A stretch of 64,000 nucleotides of DNA. It comes from Harmonia axyridis (Eukaryota > Arthropoda > Insecta > Coleoptera > Coccinellidae). The DNA lies in assembly GCF_914767665.1 (NCBI RefSeq), contig NC_059502.1:53240031-53304030 (forward strand), given 5' to 3'. Shown here in pieces: positions 26,101 to 34,100 of this stretch. A program made the translations under genes and the position numbers. The stretch's first letter is position 1. The number at the start of each line of letters is the position of its first letter. Below the pieces are notes generated by a model that did not search any database, was not told the DNA's origin, and was given only the letters and a program-made list of their open reading frames with translations.

Positions 26101-28112
26101 CTTCGGTATAATAGTTGCTTACCTGCATCATCTTCTTTATCTTTGAGGAAGTGGTCAATGTAATCTTTGAAATTTTTCACTGGCACTCTGGATCCATTCA
26201 AATACACTTTGACTCCCTTAGTAGACGCTGCAACGTCAAAAGCTCTTCTCGACATTAATCCGACAATGCCATCATCTAATTCCGTCATTTTGAATTTCTC
26301 TAAATCTGGGGAGAATGTAATTTTCGTGAATTCTTCACCTGTAAAATCTTTAACTTTGGGTTCGGATGCTTTCGTCATATTGCTACCCCAAGTCTGTTTG
26401 AAGTGCTTCTTGAATTCCTTAGACGCAGTTTCTACTGTGAATTTTGTGCTGAAAATATTGCACAATTTTGCACCGTAACCGTTTCTACCTCCGGTGACCT
26501 TTTCCTCCTCATCGTTATAATTTGAGGATGTCAGGAGGTGTCCGAATATCATTGTTGGTACAAACATATTTTCTTCTTTGTGCATCACTACAGGTATACC
26601 GTGCCCATTGTTGTATACGGATATGGTATTTGTGGCAGCATTAATATCAATTTTTATGCAATCCATTTTTGGGTCCCTCTGTTTATTGTCGGCCGCATTC
26701 ACCAATATTTCGTCAAAAATTTTGTACAAACCTGCGAACAAAGACTATTTTAATCATTGGTTTCCAAATTCCTTACAGGGTCTTTATGTGTTATGAATGA
26801 TTATAACTATACATAGTGAGTATTAAGTAATTTTTATAGATTTTGGTGTGCAAGAGACCTTGTGATGTGGGCGATATCATGGTGGTATTTACATTGTTGT
26901 CAGATCTTTCCTTTTGCCGGAATAATAATAATAATGAACTCAGATATTTCAAATGGATCACTGTATATTTTTTGCCTTTTGAAAACCTTAAGAAATACTG
27001 ATTTTCTTCATTTACTCAACTTAACATCCAAAAAAAAAATTATTGTATAATTATAATACATTCATAATAATAAAATACTATATCCTCAAACATGGACCTA
27101 AGTGATTAAAAACTTGTTTTGTGCAGAGTATCCCCCAAAAAATATAAAGAAAATCCCATTTACACCATACTAAATTTAACAATTACAAACATAACTAAAG
27201 TTAACCGATCAGCTTCAAAATATAGTTTTCACTCCTACTCATTACTTTGAAAATTTTCTGGGATCTCTAATATTTTTAATACTCAACAGTACTAAATTGC
27301 ATGCTCTTGGGGCCAGTTGTGAAACAAACTTTAAGTGTACATTTCTATTGGAGTAAGGCATCTGCAGCAGTCTGTTTGCCACACTACGAGTAGTGATATC
27401 ATGTCAGATTACTTTAAACATTTGTTCTTATACATAAACAACAGTAATGTATGAAAGTACAGTGATCTGATATCGCATAATGTCTCCCCTAAAGAGAAGT
27501 CTGGTTGGGTATCATCTATCTTTCCCGTACCCGTTCCTTACTTAAAACTCACTCTGTATAATGGTTGTTGAAATATTTGTAGTTTACTTATCGTGGATTT
27601 GTTAACAGAAAGGTCACAAAATTTCAATAGGAAATGATAATACAGAATTTATGATTCACTAAGTTCAAAATTTTATCATGTCAAATAGTTGTCATTGTTA
27701 GATAGAAGCAAGCAGTAAAGAAAATTTCAAAGGCCATCATGATGTTACAATGATCTTATAAAGACCTAACCTAACCTGTATGTGAAACATAATCGAGTTA
27801 GTTAATAAAATAAGTTTCTTTATGTATCATTCATTTTTTCGACAAAAGACAAAAACATAAACACATACCAGGGACATATTCAATCTGTTTCTGCTCCATT
27901 TTCTTGTTTTCTTCATTGTAAATCCACATTATATCCGTAGTTTTTTCAACAGATCCTATATAAGTGTCTGGACGCAGCAGAATATGTTCCAATTGTGATT
28001 TTTTCTGGTACATCTTTTCAATAGTCTGGGCCTTTTTCGGTTTCGGTGCGGGCCGGGCAACTTCTTCCACTTTGTCGCCATCACCACCATTTTCTTCATT
28101 GTGAGAATTCAT
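2169..28112 (-). CDS. Top2: DNA topoisomerase II (type IIA), 13 coding exons
   Basis: ATP-dependent nuclear enzyme that passes one duplex through a double-strand break. CDS = complement(join(2169..3070, 3830..3965, 4388..4546, 4813..5078, 5676..6007, 6162..6357, 7062..7486, 8292..8859, 13102..13409, 13575..13879, 15520..15902, 26123..26731, 27869..28112)). This totals 4833 nt, 1610 residues; all junctions are GT-AG and in phase. Visible motifs, in order: GHKL ATPase with NAADN (93-97) and GGRNGYGAK (about 162-170), QTKEN K-loop, TOPRIM EGDSAKS (463-469) and DQDQDGSH (metal acidic residues 543/545/547). The catalytic Tyr is about 807 in SASPRYIFT, with its Arg codon split across the 8292/7486 splice. 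The C-terminal tail (about 1265-1610) is Lys/Ser/acidic and low-complexity, as usual for nuclear targeting. The start at 28112 is the first ATG after an acceptor at 28128, so a 5' UTR intron is likely. All catalytic residues are intact. Introns carry many transposons. Confidence 0.95.
3067..3073 (-). other. Top2: NAGNAG tandem splice acceptor of the last TopII exon
   Basis: On the minus strand the acceptor is a long T run followed by CAGCAG. Either AG can be used in frame, giving KTADNG or KTDNG at the start of the C-terminal tail exon. The CDS above uses the upstream AG (exon from 3070). Confidence 0.5.
7741..7915 (+). pseudogene. Mariner-type transposase remnant in a TopII intron
   Basis: In broken frames this reads AILQEKFPGHVIS, then NWPPRSC, then a stretch like YANAPQSIQDLK. 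This is the C-terminal half of an insect mariner transposase, from before the WPPRS(P)D box to the helix after it. It shares the phrase AILQEKFPG with the larger remnant at 47.9-48.9 kb. Stop codons interrupt it and no terminal repeats were found. Confidence 0.6.
9322..9856. repeat. Palindromic MITE with about 150-bp inverted arms
   Basis: The left end TACAGGGTGGGCAAATTTC is complemented at the right by GAAATTTGCCCACCCTGTA. Pairing continues inward for about 150 bp with few mismatches, for example GGCCACCTTCTTTTGTT against AACAAAAGAAGGTGGCC. The spacer is about 230 bp and non-coding. It lies in the TopII intron 8860-13101. The terminal TACAGGGTG recurs on several other elements in this window. 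Confidence 0.8.
10488..10850. repeat. Imperfect inverted repeat (MITE-like)
   Basis: ATTCTTGGAAACATAGCTGT near 10515 is complemented by AAGCTATGTTTCCGAGAAT near 10767, with matching flanks on both sides. The right part also ends in a TTCACCCTGTACA-type terminus. It lies in the same TopII intron as the element at 9.3 kb, has no coding capacity, and its boundaries are approximate. Confidence 0.5.
10881..12415 (+). mobile_element. Degenerate pogo/Tigger DNA transposon
   Basis: The ends are inverted repeats: CAATCCCGATTATTCGAA at the left, and CAGTCTCGATTATCCGAA as the complement of the right end, each flanked by TA. Inside, at 11660-11900 on the plus strand, broken frames read YNCDETGLN and a later phrase like TGYKHSK, the DDE_1 (Tigger/jerky) transposase region around a catalytic Asp. 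Stops and frameshifts make it inactive. A Tc1 fragment interrupts its left half. It lies in the TopII intron 8860-13101. Confidence 0.7.
11046..11660 (+). mobile_element. Tc1-like transposon fragment (5' end and DNA-binding domain)
   Basis: It begins after TA with CACTGCGCAAAACAATTAAC, a Tc1-type terminus. It then carries an open frame from 11323 whose translation is a paired-like helix-turn-helix: LTQEECTQAVVLREEGWTY, GVSHTSVSRMLQRF and the GRPRV linker, followed by a second HTH ending near QTIRNR. The catalytic DDE part is absent, since the sequence changes to Tigger transposase at about 11660. It is therefore a truncated insertion inside the Tigger element. Confidence 0.7.
14148..14777 (-). 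mobile_element. Internally deleted mariner-type transposon
   Basis: TA-flanked inverted ends start with TACAGGGTGTTTCCTAAACA and extend about 60-100 bp inward. On the minus strand, 14540 down to about 14345 encodes a clean transposase C-terminus: DYFLWGHLKSLVYTTP, then NDPGVFERVRQSMRRRL, then CMLARGGHF and a stop. The N-terminus and the first two catalytic Asp residues are gone. It lies in the TopII intron 13880-15519. Confidence 0.75.
16240..16555. repeat. Dispersed repeat, first copy (pair of 63389-63724)
   Basis: About 290 bp, from CTTCATAGCTTACTCAATTT to CAACATGTGGAGAAA, matches the element at 63.4-63.7 kb at roughly 90% identity by eye. The inverted ends seen there (CCGCAAACACACGAGC) are degraded here. 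The 3' tail of a LINE starts immediately to the right. Confidence 0.7.
16565..19720 (-). mobile_element. Decayed non-LTR retrotransposon (CR1/jockey-type LINE)
   Basis: The minus strand encodes an endonuclease and reverse transcriptase in three frames: 19592-19278 and 19327-18515 (endonuclease; SEHW, GDFNID, ISDHLGL), then 18615-16708 (RT, 635 codons; NYADDTNLL active-site box, LDLSKAFDSLNHE). Two frameshifts, near 19.3 and 18.6 kb, break the ORF. Upstream, 19720-19595 reads as the end of another ORF with CRKCG, possibly the end of ORF1. The 3' end carries an (ATT)n-type microsatellite tail at about 16565-16590. It lies in the 10.2-kb TopII intron. The 5' end is not defined. Family assignment beyond a CR1/jockey-like LINE is a guess. 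Confidence 0.85.
21052..23769 (-). CDS. LINE ORF2: endonuclease and reverse transcriptase
   Basis: The frame is open for 925 codons up to 23829; the first plausible ATG is 23769, with another at 23757 inside the overlap with ORF1, giving about 905 residues. The N-terminal APE-type endonuclease shows FVETKTK, ILGDFNVN and LGSDHLGIEFS. The reverse transcriptase shows TPGYDNIPRKIL, NYRPITLL, FMDIQKAFDSVWH, LPQGSPLSPLLYNLF and the active-site box LQFADDTTLI. The C-terminal domain follows, ending near the 3' UTR. No stop or frameshift is seen, so the enzyme could be functional. Confidence 0.9.
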   Translation of the reverse strand: MGTFMLKFLYANINNYINKKELIRYYLEHNNVDCTMFVETKTKATTNIQYRDWRTLFKHGSILNQNTRGGALVQASNRVKIGRNNPPHFNNPWNDVLHFTVPFNNEKIHMFLVYIHHSSRLVEENLLVKASQYKYSIILGDFNVNKRKKTQINNFLRNSDFIKLDTPPTFLMENNPDSTPDLLLCTRNIKDNIQNITLTPDLGSDHLGIEFSIDTKKQPEEYTQETKLLYEKCNIKEVNKRMLEVIEPQIEMTPEYITFFHNTLSRIITEETPTLKKRYFSQTLPPYIIKLIRTKKQLFREYQTNQDPSLKRKFNKLNRDIHDMILQYRSNKYLEACKEIEDQKGRTYWRTIKKLAKYTTHQLSNPIQVNGESLIKDKDIADAFAKHFEKLFKKSANKEFNEEHRKQIENWYKNELPQIPSEITFEPILEEEYYTALNHGKNTTPGYDNIPRKILRNLDPLVHDIIIKIYNYCLSHSLFPSEWKKGILITIPKANTDNSNMENYRPITLLPTLGKNFEKILAERICNEIGKYIPPCQFGFKKKTSTVHPLTILTSNVQCNRKMGNKTAAIFMDIQKAFDSVWHAGLISEIFHLKCPIYLIKIINNFLLDRKLQVRVKGETSEKFTTAQGLPQGSPLSPLLYNLFCSDLYRQSNFRNQDIVSLQYVLQFADDTTLISHHKSLKECMKGLQKLADITVAWMRRWRIQPNPRKSKLVIFNHKINANSPNIKLGSDTITPTDSCKYLGIKIDNKLNFKAHLKLQKKKAITRAGHFRSLTYKNKGISSKTASTIYKMICRPLLDYGHIIFSNSTKTALNAIEVAERTCLRKITKMRHPNNPLHNPSNQLLYQTTGIEPILERMQKLSKKFINNQDNINIMEPLIQHYSRPTTPKAKLPALPLFEHLESLG
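23750..24787 (-). CDS. LINE ORF1: Gag-like zinc-knuckle protein
   Basis: 345 codons from the ATG at 24787. The C-terminal half carries three CCHC-type knuckles, CARCSQFTHTTDKC, CSKCGQQHKESEC and CTACQSTEHVAWSIKC, typical of jockey-clade ORF1 proteins that package element RNA. Upstream, the region around KEEEISNFLKKNQITHRYCK resembles the pre-C2HC domain of these proteins. Jockey ORF1 proteins are usually longer, so the N-terminus may be truncated at the insertion point. The stop overlaps the start of ORF2, as expected for coupled re-initiation. Confidence 0.85.
   Translation of the reverse strand: MNLFHITPIPNTTRLQVADEWIKLFPDGRDIITQTTQGFIVKSNNSKDNLTKALKHMKEMKLINTFCETSTNTSVHNKPRTHLESYSAVISQVEIEIKEEEISNFLKKNQITHRYCKRIISKKTNKPSLFIRIITSEVKSYEKLINEGIFFKCRHYIAKPSYPPDPIPVPCARCSQFTHTTDKCNSPIICSKCGQQHKESECTTSLPPRCTACQSTEHVAWSIKCPKRPVKPIEGIPNIKIRSINKKSADMDIKKVEKSRIHKAITIHDHIIEIYIHKINKPKNIERQQLIQKLQRRFIDSYNISTVPTFVGNRLYVLMIDLENENKTVDTEPAEGVQLYGDIHA
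25245..25880 (+). mobile_element. 5'-truncated LINE fragment (RT C-terminus and 3' end)
   Basis: The plus-strand frame 25248-25784 (178 codons) aligns by eye with the C-terminal domain of the decayed LINE at 16.7-18.6 kb (YHANFESVFRYGIVFYG against YFANFESLMRFGLMFYG; DLEPYTVEEY against DLEPYSIEDF). It ends in a short (GTTAT)n tail near 25870. Only the last part of ORF2 survives, typical of 5' truncation during target-primed reverse transcription. It lies just outside the hAT element in the TopII intron. Confidence 0.8.
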
Positions 28113-30110
28113 TCTGGCAAAAATACTCTGAAAAGAAAAAGAAACCGTCAGCATACTAAGATCTTTGACGTTCAAGAAAAATAAGAAGATTTTAAAAATT
28201 TAAAAGGAGTGGATATTTTTAATTCAAAATTTAAAAATACCGCCAAATTGAAATTAGCCCATAACATCGCGCCAATGACATCACTTGCAAGTAAAACAAA
28301 CAAGTACCTCTTTTGGAAGCGTTTGTTTTCATTGTTTTTTTTTTATCTTAGTGAATATAAATTCATTTTACTCTCACAGAAGTTAAACTTTAAAACTAGT
28401 GTATACTTTGGAAGGTTATTGGTTTTTCATTTAGCTCATTTTTTAATTTGTCAATTGAATAAATGTTATCACATAAGTGCTCATACTGATTTTTTAAGAC
28501 ACCAGTTGAAGTTCAATAGGCTACTGGTGTTGATTTGTGCAATTGAAACGAAGTAATTTGAATAATTCATAAAAGAAACTTGCTTTAACAGTCTGTATTG
28601 AGAAAATTCATTATCATTGAAAAATATAGTTACTCTATTGTTATTAGGTTTTGCAGATTCACAGTCTGAACAATGATAAATTTATAATGAAATTTCAAAT
28701 TTTTTAAAAGAAAGTTAGTTAAGAAAAAATAATTGTTTGAAATGTGTCTAGTTACAATCATTAAATAATGTATCAATTCAGAATGTTTTTTTGTTGAATG
28801 TTATGGAAAAAATAATATTTAATTTTTGTATTGCTTTTAAAAGTGAACAATCATTAATTATTATTCATTTAATGATTTAATTAGTCGTAATATCTGACGA
28901 ATGAAGAAATTGCCTCGAAAATATACTATTTCATTAATTTCGATATAGAATTAGAAAAAAATTCAATTTAAAATTTTCATCTCAATATTCAGAAGTGAAT
29001 CACTATTACAATTAACCAAAAGAAGTATCTATTTTCACAAAAAAAAATTAAGGATGAACCAAAATCATAGTTGGTCAGAAATCTTCTGAATATCTTACTT
29101 AGGTCAGATAACCCCTTATTAGACGTCATTAATTAATTCTAATAATGTAGAATAGTTAAATTAGTTGATATTATTGATTAAAACAAGAATCAGTAATGTG
29201 ATCCACATTACTGACTGCTAACTAAAAATAGCTAATAAAAATATAATAAATAAAAAATTACATGATTAAATAAATTTGGGAAGCTCATGTTTCTTTTAGG
29301 ACATTTGATCCATGGCACAGAGAGACGCATTATTAAAACTCACATGAAATACCTAATTGTCAGTGAAAATTTATATTGGTATATTGAAGAAATCAGTATC
29401 TAAAAAGAAACCAAACAAATAACTAAAAAATAAACTTTGAAAGATATATGGAAAATATTTTCTTATTCTAAGATTAATTATTCAAATGAAATAAACCACA
29501 CTTAGAGAGCGTCTCATAAGATTTTCCATTGATAAAAGAAAAACAAATTGAATATAAACAAGATTTCCAAAATAATTTCTTTCAGATCTATTTGAAACAT
29601 TTTCTGATATAAATAATTGCACAAACCTTCAATGAATATCCAATTTAAAAACGGAATTTTAAAGTTATGATGGGATTAAAAACGCCGACAACTTGAATAA
29701 TCCAGTTGTTGAAATATTGTTGTTGTTATGAAAATCATAAAATGAAGTAAAAAATAAAATTAATATTTCATTCCGCATCTTACACCTGATCAGAAATAGG
29801 AAAAATATACTGGAAAAAAATACAAAGAATCCAAAATTTACTTACTTTCAAGTCGGACATTTCTTGTAAGGAATCCAATTAGGAAAACATTATTGAGTAA
29901 AATTCAGATTCTCGGTAATTGTTGAAGTCTAATGAGGATTTTAAAATGGATACTCACAGATAATAAGGTAATTTGAAAAATCTTCAATCATTTGAAAATT
30001 AAAACATTCCTAAACTAAGACATGTATTCCCAATATTCTTTTTAGCTTGGAATTTCAGGCGTCCAACTTTGACACTAAGGAGGAAAGCATAACTGTCAAC
30101 AAAGTCAATG

Positions 30111-30158
30111 TTTGAATTCTACCGTTACGATTGGTTAATTCAAAACTTTGGCAAAATT
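30111..30158. promoter_or_regulatory. Candidate cell-cycle promoter motif cluster
   Basis: Within 48 bp lie TTTGAA (30111), CCGTTA (30122, MYB-like), ATTGG (30130, inverted CCAAT box), TTCAAA (30139) and ACCGTC (30151). CHR elements (TTTGAA) with CCAAT and MYB sites are known from MuvB/dREAM-controlled mitotic genes. The motifs are short and some would occur by chance, so this is inference only. Confidence 0.25.
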
Positions 30159-30354
30159 CAACCGTCGCAGACTCTTATTGTGTTTTTTTCAAGTAGTTTA
30201 CAAATAAAGATGAATTATTATTAGATTATATTAGGTAATTGGTATATACCTTGATGTCAGATTGGAATAAATTGAAACGTTTATATTGATAGTGCTAAGT
30301 GAAAATCCAATATACATCTCAGTTCCTCGAATATTCTACGAAAATGTTACAAAA

Positions 30355-30460
30355 TAATAATAATAATAAATCGACTTTATTAAACAAATGTACATACATT
30401 TGCCCTGAAAAGGCGAAGATTAGCTAAAGCTACTCTTAAACTCTTAACATAACTCTTACA
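30355..30460 (-). repeat. LINE-type 3' tail remnant
   Basis: An (AAT)n run at about 30352-30368 is followed by AATCGACTTTATTAAACAAA and ATGTACATACATTTG. On the minus strand this is a short 3' UTR ending in a trinucleotide tail, like the tail of the LINE at 16.57 kb. No coding sequence remains. Confidence 0.4.
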
Positions 30461-31156
30461 TTAGAAGAAATATTGTATTAAACAATGCATTGATCATATT
30501 TGTTTCAGTAAACCAATAAGATGATATTTTATAACAAATTAGGCCTATTCTGGTTTCATTGGAATTGCTGTCTCCTCAGAATAATATTTTTTCCGGGAAA
30601 TCAACTAAAATAACAAGAGGCCTTCGATTTTCGAAAATGTGGCATTTTTAAATTGGAAGGAGGGGGGAGACTTCCTATAATTTTTACGTTTCTCCTCATG
30701 GAAAGTGTATAATTCAAAGATTGAATAAAAAGTTGTACTTTTCTCGAAAACCATAAAAGCTATTCCAAATTTGATAGAAATATCGATTAGTAAACTGCAT
30801 TGGTATTTAAGAAGTTGAGATTTGTACAAAAAACTAGTTGCAAAATACCTATCTCCAATATAAACTGATGTATAAAAAAAATTGTAATTTTGTATTTTTC
30901 TCCAGCCTCGTAACAAAATATATAGGCATATAGTAGTTCAGACGTTAACTACGTAAGATTAAGGTAGTTCAAGATGTATGAAAATTCATTGGATAGTTCA
31001 ATTCAAATATTGATTTTCTATGATTATAGTTTGTTCTGTGATTGCAATTGTAAATAAAAATAACCGTTTTAAATTCAAACAACTAATATTTTGAAGAATA
31101 ATATAATTCCTTAAGAAATATAATACCTTTTTTTCTAATTCTATAATTTCTCCAGA

Positions 31157-34100
31157 ATGAATCTGGATGATTATGTCAACGTTACTGTTAGAATAAAACC
31201 TCCTCCCAGTAGAAAATCCTTCAAAAGTTCCTTAAAAATCATCAGTACAAATCCAGCCGTATGTTTCTCGATTTTTTGTTATTACTTTGTGTTAATGCTT
31301 TGATTTTTAGGTTTTGTTAGCAACAGATAAACAGCAAACATTTCATTTTGACAATATTTTCGAGAAAAATTCTACCCAAGAAGATATTTATAACGAAGTA
31401 GTTAAACCTTTGGTGAGCAAAGTCAAAGATGGTTATAATTGTACTATATTCGCCTATGGACAGACTGGAACTGGCAAAACATATACTATGGGAACTAATT
31501 CAACGGTAACTATTATAGTGTATGTACGATTCTGTACCAAATAAATTTTCATAACTGCAGGAAAGAAGTCCAGGCATCATTCCAAGAGCTTTGGAGGATT
31601 TTTTCTTAAATGATGACGGAGAATTTGATGTACATCTTTCTTTTATGGAAATTTATAATGAGAAAGTTTATGATTTGCTCAAAAACAATAATGAAGTACC
31701 ACTTCCCATTAAAGGTATGTACTCATTCAACTGAAAAATAGTTTATAACATATAATAGTTGTGAATTTTTAGGTTTTAGAGTTGAAGGCTTATCAAAACA
31801 AAAAGTTTTCAATATTTATGAAGCAAAACATTTTCTTGAAATGGGAGGAAAAAATCGCCATACTGGGGAAACAAAACAAAATTTGTTCAGTTCAAGATCT
31901 CATGCAATTTTCTCAATTGAATTCACATTGGATCAAGGGTGAGTTCACTTACTTATCCCACTATTTGGTTAATTTACTATTGAATTCATAGAAATAAGCA
32001 AACTTGTGGAAAATTGAATTTAGTTGATTTGGCTGGTTCAGAAAGTGTAAAGAAAACAGGAACACAAGGAAATTCCTTTCAAGAAGGAATAAATATAAAT
32101 AAAGGATTACTTTGTATTGGACAAGTGATGACAGCATTGAGCAATAATCTACCACATATACCTTATAGACAATCCATAATAACAACTATTCTTCAAGGTA
32201 TTTCTGATTTTTTTTTTAATTATGATATTCCCGTATGGAGTTCCTTTAAGATGCTTATCAATTTATATGTTTGTTAGTTTGTATTTCATTTTGGAATGTT
32301 TGTATTTTCCTTGAATAGTGAAAAAAATTAGGCAATGTTTTTCATATAGAGATTAATCAGTAAGTTTGTATCTGACTTCATTTTTCATACCATCGTTAAA
32401 AAACCATGATGTAATGATATGATTCAAATCAAACTATCTCAAGAATAAAGAAAGCTGAATAAAATGTTGAATAATAACTTGCAGAGTCCCTGAATCGAAA
32501 TAACTACATATCCTTGATTGCTTGTGTGAAATGTGGAACTGAAGATTCTAATGAAACACTTCAGGCACTGGAGTTTGCTCAAAGAGTGAAAAAGATGAGA
32601 AATAAGCCAGAAGTTAGAGAAGTTCTTATGAAATATAAATCGGAAAACCCTACTCTGTTTGAGAAGAATGGAGTCTCATCAACACCTATAAAAAGAGCTG
32701 CAACAACACCTCTTCGAATAAATCATTTCAAGAAACCAAGGGGTTTGAGTACTTTGAACTCGCATGCAGAAATAAGTGGAACATCCATAAACAATTCAAA
32801 ATCAACGGTTTCAATGTCTTCTGCCTGCAATAGTGAGATGGGCATTAATTTCAGTCCAATAATGAGGAAATATATGGGTGAGCTTCAAAATACCCTTATG
32901 GACAAATTAGAAACTGTGATTCATAATACTTTGAAAAGACCTACTAGAAGGAGTACCAGATTGTCCTCCGCAAGGGAGAAGGAAAATACTCCCAAGTAAG
33001 TCAAGTTCCCCGAAGCCTTTTACATTCTGTATTTGATTATTTGCAAGGTGGTACTTTAAGAATCCCCAATCTCTGAATTGTAGATTCTAGACCTCAAACT
33101 ATGATGACATACAAAGATTTCTAGTTTCCAAGATATCAGGTGTTTAAAGTTTAAATAGGGATTTTGGGCAGAATCATCATATTTTGAGATCTAAAGTCTA
33201 CAATTCAGAGATTGGAAATTCTTCACGAATCACTCTGTACATAGTTTTATTTTTAGATATTCTTGGAATACAATCCAACCTCAATTATCAAAACTAATAC
33301 AAAAGGAGGTTATGCTGTTGACTTCCAAAACATCAAAAGCCACTAGCAGTCCTATAGATCATGATGAACTTGATCAAGCAAAAAAGATATTGGTAAGAGA
33401 GTTAGAATATTTGGGGTTATCCAGCCGTTGTCTAATTTGTTTTACGTTTCGCCTACTGCAGTAGGCATCTACATAAGCTTCTAGATCATATGTTGTAATT
33501 TTACATAGAATGGAGTGGGCAGGGCTATGTCAATAATTCCCTCCACTTCTGATAGGTTGGGTATTTGCCCAATCTGTTGATAGTAACTAGAGATGAGCGA
33601 TACCGTGATTTCTAGATCACGTTGTGAAACGTTCCTGTTCCTTTATGATATCAGTGAAATTAAAGCGTGACGTGATCACTGTTTAGGTATCGGATTCGGT
33701 TAGAGTCCGTTATCCGTTAAGTGCAGCACTGGGAGTGGGGTCACCCCACTCCCAGTGCTGCACAGAACGAATCCCATACCTAAACAGTGATCACGTCACG
33801 CTTTAATTTCACTGATATCATAAAGGAACAGGAACATTGCGTTTCACAACGCTAAGCACGGACCGTGCTTGTTATTATTATTTGTATGAATCACCCAAAC
33901 CTTAGCTCTTTTGTCTTTCTGTTAATTCTTTAGAGGTAACAGATTTGTGGAATATGGATATGAATAATTTTGGACATCGAAAAATAAATAATACCTACAC
34001 ATACAATAATTCACATGTGAATATATATTGATAATATTAAGTGGCTGATACTGCATCAAATAAAATAAGAGAAAAACAGAAAAAGTAACAATCAGAAATG

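Larger units (their letters stand above)
28128..31156. promoter_or_regulatory. Shared upstream region of TopII and KIF22
   Basis: The two genes diverge from this 3-kb AT-rich interval. A 5' UTR intron of TopII is suggested by an acceptor at 28128-28130 (minus TTTTCTTTTCAG) and a candidate donor GAAA|GTAAGT at 29846, which would place the promoter right of about 29850. KIF22 has a similar acceptor (TTTCTCCAG) one base before its ATG. Otherwise the interval is low-complexity AT-rich sequence with one LINE-type 3' tail. Transcription starts are not defined. Confidence 0.4.
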
